Source of the DNA: Hydrogenovibrio sp. SC-1
Lineage (GTDB): Bacteria; Pseudomonadota; Gammaproteobacteria; Thiomicrospirales; Thiomicrospiraceae
Reading direction: 5' to 3'
NCBI RefSeq assembly: GCF_002848135.1
Contig: NZ_PKGB01000001.1
Span: 1 to 64,000, forward strand
DNA length: 64,000 bases
Shown: positions 58,256 to 64,000 of the stretch, piece after piece
Numbering within the stretch: position 1 is the stretch's first letter
How the letters are laid out: each line of letters begins with the position of its first letter
Made by a program: the position numbers and the translations under genes
Notes under the pieces: model-generated
What the model saw: the letters and a program-made list of their open reading frames with translations, nothing else
What the model was told of the DNA's origin: nothing
Databases searched by the model: none

Positions 58256-59728
58256 ATGAAAATATTGTTTGCGACGTCAGAAGCGCATCCGATTATCAAA
58301 ACGGGCGGTTTGGCAGATGTGTGTGGAAGTCTGCCAAATGCATATCAAAAATTGAAACATAAGGTTCGGCTGGTGATGCCAGCCTATGGCGATGTTTGGG
58401 ATAAGGTGACGAATGTCTCCCAAATAGCGGATTTCAATTTAGAATCTTGTGGTCGAAATTTACATGTGCGGATCCATAAGGCGACGGCAACGGGTATTGA
58501 CGTGCCTATTTGGTTAGTGGATATTCCTGAATTGTTTTATCGACCAGGTAATCCTTACCTAGCACCAGATGGTAAAGATTGGTGGGATAATGGTGAGCGA
58601 TTTGGGGTTTTTGCAAAAGTCGTTGCTGAAATTGCCATGGACCGAGTTGGTTTGAAGTGGCAGCCAGACGTGGTTCAGGCGAATGATTGGCAAACTGGAT
58701 TGGTTCCGGCTTGGCTTTCATTAGAGTCCAATCGTCCTAAAACGGTTTTTACCATCCATAATATGGCTTACGCGGGACTCTTTCCCAAGTCGCTATTTGA
58801 TGGGTTAGGATTGCCTAGTGATTGGTGGGAACCTGAAAAGGGCGTTGAGTTTTATCATAACCTATCCATGTTGAAAGCCGGAATTCAAATGGCTGATGTG
58901 GTGACAACGGTGAGCCCAACCTACGCGAAGGAAATTACCTATCCTGAATTTGCCTATGGTCTAGAGGGGCTGCTTATTCAACGCGCTGAACAAGGCAGGC
59001 TGGTAGGGATCTTAAACGGCATTGATCAAACCGTTTGGAATCCGAAAACGGATCCGATGATACTCCGCAATTACAGCGTAGAGAAAGGGCGTGTTGCCGC
59101 TAAGAAACTCAATAAAAAAGATATGCTTGGTTTTTGGGATTGCACTTTGGATGAAGAGCATTCAGCAGATCCCGTTATCGGGTTTGTTGGCCGGTTGGTG
59201 CCGCAAAAAGGCATTGATTTGATTTTAGATGTCTTGCCGGAAGTGCTTGCAGAAACCTCGGCTCGATTTGTGATTGTGGGAACAGGCGAGTCTCATACCG
59301 AATACGCATTAACAGAATTGTCACACCAATACCCTGAGCGTTTATTGGTGTATATCGGCTATTCTGAAATGCTTGCTCATAAGGTTGAAGCGGGCGCTGA
59401 TATGTTTTTAATGCCTTCTCGATTTGAACCTTGTGGCTTAAATCAACTCTACAGTCTCACTTATGGTACGCCACCGATTGTTCACTCCACTGGCGGCTTG
59501 GCAGATACGGTTGTAAATGCCACCGATAAGAATTTAGCGATGGCGACTGCGACAGGCTTCGTGTTTTTTGACCCGAGTCGTCATGCACTTAAGTCCACGC
59601 TGTTACATGCCATTCATTTGTATGGTAAAAAGCGAACTTGGCAAAAAATCCAAAAATCTGCAATGCAGCAGGATTTTGGTTGGACGAAGAGTGCTGAACA
59701 GTATTTAAATTTGTTTAAAACCCTTTAA
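58256..59728 (+). CDS. glgA: Glycogen synthase
   Basis: GT5 enzyme transferring glucose from ADP-glucose to growing chains. N-terminal KTGGLADVCGSLP (ADP-glucose lysine), HNMAYAGLFP, GILNGIDQTVWNP, and the C-terminal GT-B donor site EPCGLNQLYSLTYGTPPIV. 490 aa, normal. Spaced 18 bases after glgB with AAAGAAAGG ribosome site; clearly co-transcribed. Confidence 0.97.
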   Translation: MKILFATSEAHPIIKTGGLADVCGSLPNAYQKLKHKVRLVMPAYGDVWDKVTNVSQIADFNLESCGRNLHVRIHKATATGIDVPIWLVDIPELFYRPGNPYLAPDGKDWWDNGERFGVFAKVVAEIAMDRVGLKWQPDVVQANDWQTGLVPAWLSLESNRPKTVFTIHNMAYAGLFPKSLFDGLGLPSDWWEPEKGVEFYHNLSMLKAGIQMADVVTTVSPTYAKEITYPEFAYGLEGLLIQRAEQGRLVGILNGIDQTVWNPKTDPMILRNYSVEKGRVAAKKLNKKDMLGFWDCTLDEEHSADPVIGFVGRLVPQKGIDLILDVLPEVLAETSARFVIVGTGESHTEYALTELSHQYPERLLVYIGYSEMLAHKVEAGADMFLMPSRFEPCGLNQLYSLTYGTPPIVHSTGGLADTVVNATDKNLAMATATGFVFFDPSRHALKSTLLHAIHLYGKKRTWQKIQKSAMQQDFGWTKSAEQYLNLFKTL

Positions 59729-59773
59729 CCTGGATGGGGTCGCCCTTTTAATAATTGTTTAATGGAGTCAGTC

Positions 59774-62272
59774 ATGACTAAGCAAGAATCGACACTTACG
59801 AAAGAAGATCAGCAAAAACACATTGCAGAATTGCTTAAAAAAATGGGCATGTCTGCTATTGATATTGAACAGGATTTTGTCAATTACCTCTACAACAATC
59901 TAGGACGGAATTTATCGTCTGATTGTTTTTACAAATACCGTGCTTTGTCCTATACCATGCGTGATCGTTTGATGACCCATTGGAAGCAAACCTGGTTGGC
60001 TTACAATCAACAAAAAACCCGTAAAGCCTACTATTTATCGATGGAGTTTTTAATCGGTCGATCTCTGTCAAATAATATGTTGAACCTTGGCGTTGAAACG
60101 GCGGCAGATGAAGCCATGTATCAGCTTGGACTATCATTGGAAGATATTGAAGATTCCGAAAGGGATGCCGGTTTAGGCAATGGCGGTTTGGGACGTTTAG
60201 CAGCGTGTTTTATGGATTCCTGTGCAACGCTTAAGTTACCCGTCGTCGGTTATGGTTTACGCTACGAGTATGGTATGTTTAAGCAGTTGATTCAGAATGG
60301 CTATCAAGTGGAAGAACCGGATCATTGGCTCGGATTTGGTAATTACTCTTGGGAAATTCAGCGCAGTGAATATACTCGTACCATTAAATTTGGGGGGTCG
60401 ACACGTTCTTATAAGGATCCGCATACCGGTGAATTGACGGTTCATTGGGAGGGTGCTGACGAGGTGTTGGCGGTGCCATTTGATGTACCAATTCCAGGCT
60501 ACCAAAACGCCATTGTCAACACGTTACGACTTTGGTCAGCAGAAGCCGCAGAAGGTTTTAATCTTTCGGAATTTAACCAAGGTTCCTATTTTGAAGCGGT
60601 TGCTGCGAAGAGCGAAGCTGAGAATATCACCATGGTGCTTTACCCAAATGACAGCAGTGAAAATGGTAAAGAGCTGCGATTACGTCAGCAGTATTTTTTA
60701 GTGTCCGCTTCTTTACAAGATGTCGTCGACCAATGGGTGCAGCGATATGGGACAGATTTTTCTGATTTTGCCGATTATAACGTGTTTCAGTTAAATGATA
60801 CGCATCCTAGTTTGGCGGTAGCGGAATTGATGCGTTTACTCATTGATGAACACAAATTGGATTGGGATGCTGCTTGGGATATTGTCAGAAAAGTGATGGC
60901 CTACACCAATCATACCTTATTGCCAGAGGCATTAGAACGTTGGCAGGTGCCCCTGTTCGAACGCTTGTTACCTAGGCTATTAGATATTATTTACGAAATT
61001 AATGCCCGTTTCCTAAAACAAGTGGCAATGAAATGGCCAGGGGATAAAGATCGATTATCACGCATGTCGATTGTTGATCCGCACAACAATGTTTGTATGG
61101 CCTATTTAGCAATCGTCGGTAGTTTCTCCATTAATGGGGTTGCGGCATTACATTCTCAGTTGCTAAAGGAGGGGTTGTTTAACGACTTCTATCAGCTTTG
61201 GCCAGAGCGATTTAATAATAAAACCAATGGCGTCACCCAACGTCGTTGGTTGGCTAGCAGTAATCCTGGATTGCGTCATTTACTCAATGACAAAATTGGT
61301 GAAGATTGGATTACCGATTTGTCTCAATTGCATAAAATTGAAAATTATGTCAACGATAAAGCCTTCCGCAGAGAATGGATGGCCGTTAAGCGTCAGAACA
61401 AACAACGACTTGCCGACTTGGTGAAAAAAGAAACGGGCGTGCAGTTTGAGGTAGAGGCGCTATTTGATGTACAAGTCAAACGAATTCATGAGTACAAACG
61501 GCAGTTGTTAAACATTTTGCATGTGATTCATTTATATGCACGAATAAAGCGGGGCGATACCGATAATTGGACAAACCGCTGTGTCGTTATCGGAGGCAAG
61601 GCTGCACCGGGTTATTTCATGGCGAAAAAAATCATTAAATTGATTAATAATGTTGCGGAAGTAGTCAATAATGATCCTGACGTGGGGAATCGTTTGAAGT
61701 TAGCGTTTGTGCCAAATTATCGGGTTTCTGCCATGGAAATTATTGCGCCAGGTGCCGACTTATCGGAGCAGATCTCCACCGCAGGTAAAGAAGCGTCTGG
61801 AACTGGTAATATGAAATTTATGATGAATGGCGCTATTACCATTGGTACTTTGGATGGCGCGAATGTCGAAATTTTAGAAGCAGTAGGGGAGGATAATTTC
61901 TTCTTATTTGGTTTAAAAACAGAAGAAGTGGCGGCTCTAAAATCGCATTATCATCCTCAAAGTATTATTGAGCAGGATTCTGATTTGCAACATGTCATTA
62001 GTCTATTGGAATCAGGGCACTTTAATCAGTTTGATGATGGCTTGTTTGACGATGTCATTGCTTCGATGAAGTCTTCACAGGATCCCTGGATGACCCTAGC
62101 GGATTTCAGAAGTTATATTGACGCACAGCACGAAGTGGCTTTGGCGTTCCAAAATCACGGTCGTTGGAATACCATGAGCATCATTAACTCGGCCCGAAGT
62201 GGCGTATTTTCAACAGATCGCACTATGGCTGAATATAATAATGATATTTGGAAGCTAGAACCTATCCGGTAA
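59774..62272 (+). CDS. glgP: Glycogen phosphorylase
   Basis: GT35 enzyme releasing glucose-1-P from chain ends. Blocks: YLSMEFLIGRSLSNNML, GNGGLGRLAACFMDS, VKRIHEYKRQLLNILH, and the PLP-lysine block EASGTGNMKFMMNGA. ATG at 59774 preferred (GGAG 6 bases upstream); 832 aa. Last gene of the cluster, so synthesis and breakdown genes share one transcript or adjacent ones. A long CCAGGCCTGG palindrome follows 20 bases after the stop. Confidence 0.97.
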   Translation: MTKQESTLTKEDQQKHIAELLKKMGMSAIDIEQDFVNYLYNNLGRNLSSDCFYKYRALSYTMRDRLMTHWKQTWLAYNQQKTRKAYYLSMEFLIGRSLSNNMLNLGVETAADEAMYQLGLSLEDIEDSERDAGLGNGGLGRLAACFMDSCATLKLPVVGYGLRYEYGMFKQLIQNGYQVEEPDHWLGFGNYSWEIQRSEYTRTIKFGGSTRSYKDPHTGELTVHWEGADEVLAVPFDVPIPGYQNAIVNTLRLWSAEAAEGFNLSEFNQGSYFEAVAAKSEAENITMVLYPNDSSENGKELRLRQQYFLVSASLQDVVDQWVQRYGTDFSDFADYNVFQLNDTHPSLAVAELMRLLIDEHKLDWDAAWDIVRKVMAYTNHTLLPEALERWQVPLFERLLPRLLDIIYEINARFLKQVAMKWPGDKDRLSRMSIVDPHNNVCMAYLAIVGSFSINGVAALHSQLLKEGLFNDFYQLWPERFNNKTNGVTQRRWLASSNPGLRHLLNDKIGEDWITDLSQLHKIENYVNDKAFRREWMAVKRQNKQRLADLVKKETGVQFEVEALFDVQVKRIHEYKRQLLNILHVIHLYARIKRGDTDNWTNRCVVIGGKAAPGYFMAKKIIKLINNVAEVVNNDPDVGNRLKLAFVPNYRVSAMEIIAPGADLSEQISTAGKEASGTGNMKFMMNGAITIGTLDGANVEILEAVGEDNFFLFGLKTEEVAALKSHYHPQSIIEQDSDLQHVISLLESGHFNQFDDGLFDDVIASMKSSQDPWMTLADFRSYIDAQHEVALAFQNHGRWNTMSIINSARSGVFSTDRTMAEYNNDIWKLEPIR

Positions 62273-62291
62273 AAGCTGGTGTTTGAACGTG

Positions 62292-62315
62292 AAAATGGCC
62301 AGGCCTGGTCATTTT
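62292..62315. repeat. 24-bp palindrome with CCAGGCCTGG core, after glgP
   Basis: Core 62299-62308, flanked by AAAATGG and TCATTTT (one G-T pair). It ends the glycogen cluster and lies just before the AGGAG ribosome site of the next gene. The stem followed by TCATTTT could end glgP transcription. Confidence 0.88.
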
Positions 62316-62327
62316 AGGAGATAACGT

Positions 62328-62660
62328 ATGGAATTTATCCTCGATTGGATTGGATTGGCCTCTCAGTGGATGCGGCCGCACTTATCCGACATAGGGATGG
62401 CAATGATCGCAACCCTATTGGTAATATTTGGTTATAACATGACGCAACTGTTAAAACTGCAAATCGGTCGATATCATTTTGCAGTGAAAATAACGCTCTT
62501 TGTGGTTTTTTGTGCTTTTGGTTTTGCCATATTGGCCAAGTTTGCTGCGCCCTTATTGACCGCACAATTGGCCAGTATTTCTGACAACTGGTTGGCGCCG
62601 ATCGTGGTTGCCACTTTTTATGGGATTGGGTGGATCGCACAGAAAAAACAAATGATTTAA
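62328..62660 (+). CDS. DUF3392 family membrane protein
   Basis: 110-aa inner-membrane protein with about three hydrophobic segments (roughly residues 20-42, 52-75, 85-105). Blocks such as LVIFGYNMTQLLKLQIGRYH and a terminal FYGIGWIAQKK fit DUF3392, a family found mainly in gammaproteobacteria and without known function. Strong AGGAG ribosome site 8 bases ahead. Convergent with greB; no functional link to glycogen can be inferred. Confidence 0.75.
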   Translation: MEFILDWIGLASQWMRPHLSDIGMAMIATLLVIFGYNMTQLLKLQIGRYHFAVKITLFVVFCAFGFAILAKFAAPLLTAQLASISDNWLAPIVVATFYGIGWIAQKKQMI

Positions 62661-62715
62661 CGCGACGGCCTTCATTAGCGACTGTCTAACAGGTGATTGA
62701 TGAAAAGGGTGTTTG

Positions 62716-63189
62716 TCATTGTTCATAGTGAATATCCACAACAAACCATTCTTTTTTGCCGGATGGTGTTTGCACAATCACTTCATCGTCCACTTGCTTT
62801 TTTAAGCAAGCGCGCGCCATGGGTGCATCTATTGAAATGTGGTTCTTTTCACCATAAATTTCTTCCGGACCGACAATTCTAAATGTTAGTGAATTGCCAT
62901 CAATATCTTCTAGCTCAACCCAGGCGCCAAAAAAAATTTTGCCTGCTTGTTGCGGGTGGTACTCAACAATTTTGACAGCTTCAAGCGTTTTCTTTAGGAA
63001 GCGAACGCGCCGATCAATTTCTCGTAACCGCCGTTTATTATATTGATAGTCCGCATTTTCAGAACGATCCCCCAAACTTGCTGCCCAAGCGACAATTTTA
63101 GTCACTTCTGGCCGTTCTTTTTTCCATAGATAATCCAGTTCTGACTTTAGTTTTTCAAAGCCCTGTTTGGTGATCAGCTGTGTTTTCAT
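62716..63189 (-). CDS. greB: Transcript cleavage factor GreB
   Basis: Rescues backtracked RNA polymerase by stimulating transcript cleavage. N-terminal coiled coil with the conserved acidic tip (SLGDRSENADYQYNKRRLREID) and a C-terminal FKBP-like domain. 157 aa from ATG 63189, matching E. coli GreB; upstream in-frame ATG at 63276 would add 29 unconserved residues. The RRLREIDRRVRFL block favours GreB over GreA. Monocistronic, convergent with the DUF3392 gene. Confidence 0.94.
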   Translation of the reverse strand: MKTQLITKQGFEKLKSELDYLWKKERPEVTKIVAWAASLGDRSENADYQYNKRRLREIDRRVRFLKKTLEAVKIVEYHPQQAGKIFFGAWVELEDIDGNSLTFRIVGPEEIYGEKNHISIDAPMARACLKKQVDDEVIVQTPSGKKEWFVVDIHYEQ

Positions 63190-63331
63190 GTGATAGCAAG
63201 ACTCCGGTGAATTTGTTGCTCTCGAGAGGTGTCGCTTTTGCAACAGATTAAAACCCTGAAATTCGTTATAATTCATTTAAACGTCATTTTATCGTATTAA
63301 TATTATTCTTTATTAAAGAAAGGAACCGATT

Positions 63332-63928
63332 ATGCAACAGTACCGCGTTTTTCTAGGTTTAATCACCGTCTTAGTTTGGTTGAGTGGTTGTAGTACTGCA
63401 AAAGAAAAGCCGAAAGAGCCTGAATCGGCAACCACCTGTGTGTATCCTAATTCAACGGTGATTGCACCTGATTGGGTTTGTGATGCGCCTGTAAAAGAGC
63501 TGGTTCTGAGCGCGGTTGGTGTTGCTGAACCTTCTAAGGCTGGATTTAGCTATATGAAGGACATTGCTGCTGCCGACGGTCGGGGGCGATTGGCTGAACA
63601 ACTTCAGGTCGAAGTGAAAAAAATGGTTAAACAGTATTTGGGAACCACTGGCAAAGGCGATAACGAAACCGTTGATGCCGCGGCCAGTTCAACCTTGAAA
63701 ACGATTACACATCAAACACTTGTGGGGTCTCGTGTTCATCAGACGCGGACAGGGCCTAATGGGCGCCTATATGTGTTGGTGGGTATCGATGAGGCAGCTA
63801 AAACACAAGTTGTGAAGGCGGCTGTACAAACCTCAATGCGCAATGAAGCGGCTTTATGGCAACAGTTTAAGGCGCAGCAAAGTTTTGAAGAATTGGCTGC
63901 AGAAATTGCGCAGCAACCTATTCGATAG
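63332..63928 (+). CDS. LPP20-family lipoprotein
   Basis: 198-aa lipoprotein: signal peptide with lipobox LSGC (cysteine at about residue 20), a short linker rich in Lys, Pro and Glu, then an LPP20-like domain (DAPVKELVLSAVGVAEPSKA; AADGRGRLAEQLQVEVKKMV; GRLYVLVGID). Function in this family is poorly known; members are surface antigens in Helicobacter and often lie with other envelope or flagellar lipoproteins. No Asp at +2 (Ser), so it should be sorted to the outer membrane. LspA in this window would process it. AAAGAAAGG ribosome site. Confidence 0.8.
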   Translation: MQQYRVFLGLITVLVWLSGCSTAKEKPKEPESATTCVYPNSTVIAPDWVCDAPVKELVLSAVGVAEPSKAGFSYMKDIAAADGRGRLAEQLQVEVKKMVKQYLGTTGKGDNETVDAAASSTLKTITHQTLVGSRVHQTRTGPNGRLYVLVGIDEAAKTQVVKAAVQTSMRNEAALWQQFKAQQSFEELAAEIAQQPIR

Positions 63929-63989
63929 CAAAACAGTTGGAGTGCTTTTTGCTTAATGAGGTGTCTCAATAATCGAATAGGAGAATAAT

Positions 63990-64000
63990 ATGGGTTGGGT
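63990..64000 (+). CDS. Start of a further gene, cut by the window end
   Basis: TAGGAG (63979-63984) is followed after 5 bases by ATG at 63990 and only two full codons (Gly-Trp). It lies 62 bases after the LPP20-type gene on the same strand, so the two may be co-transcribed. The product cannot be told. Confidence 0.4.

Overview
The window looks like ordinary chromosomal DNA of a free-living gammaproteobacterium with a modest G+C content. Marks of that group are the LPS assembly genes (lptD, waaA, kdsD, hldE, gmhA), the lptD-surA-pdxA-ksgA-apaH order, the dacA/ybeD/lipB/lipA order, the thrS-infC-rpmI-rplT-pheST-ihfA block, and greB. A relative of Thiomicrospira/Hydrogenovibrio is my guess from overall protein character and gene order. 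No sulfur or carbon-fixation gene is present to confirm it. I see no rRNA, tRNA, prophage, insertion sequence or CRISPR array.

Layout. 1-2623: the 3' part of an Aer-like chemoreceptor with a zinc-binding CZB tail, broken by a one-base frameshift. 2645-13059 (minus strand): a long cell-shape, peptidoglycan and lipoate series, in transcription order mreB-mreC-mreD-mrdA-rodA, dacA-dat-ybeD-lipB-lipA-hslO. 13359-14480: comEA and a secreted LigE-type DNA ligase (frameshifted). 14549-16314: pcm and an HDOD protein, divergent. 16435-24080: the translation block thrS, infC (AUC start), rpmI, rplT, pheS, pheT, ihfA and a MerR-type regulator. 24077-31084 (minus): a membrane protein of unknown function, apaH, ksgA, pdxA, surA, lptD. 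31230-38448: amgK, murU, a HicA-like orphan, yaaA, ribF, ileS, lspA. 38658-45148: an MltB-type transglycosylase, rlmKL, a CZB-containing diguanylate cyclase, hemN. 45244-50310: waaA, kdsD, a PagL-like deacylase (minus) and hldE, gmhA (plus). 50386-62272: a glycogen cluster glk-glgC-GH57-malQ-glgB-glgA-glgP. 62328-64000: a DUF3392 membrane protein, greB, an LPP20-type lipoprotein and the first codons of another gene.

How the genes fit together. Much of the window concerns the cell envelope: the elongasome (MreBCD, RodA, PBP2), peptidoglycan trimming and recycling (DacA, MltB, AmgK-MurU), D-amino-acid supply (Dat), outer-membrane biogenesis (SurA, LptD), Kdo and heptose for LPS, and lipoprotein processing (LspA). 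The glycogen cluster encodes both synthesis (GlgC, GlgA, GlgB) and breakdown (GlgP, MalQ, GH57, with Glk), so the cell can store and recover carbon.

The most unusual signal is not a gene. A perfect 10-bp palindrome, CCAGGCCTGG, occurs 11 times in the 64 kb against about 0.06 expected with equal base frequencies. It lies both inside genes and between them. Four copies extend to 24-bp near-perfect or perfect palindromes flanked by A4 and T4 tracts, three of them between genes or at a gene end. Other points are an apparent AUU start for mreC, a terminator-shaped hairpin inside the ligE signal-peptide coding region, an Hsp33 lacking two of its four zinc cysteines, and two separate CZB zinc-sensor proteins.
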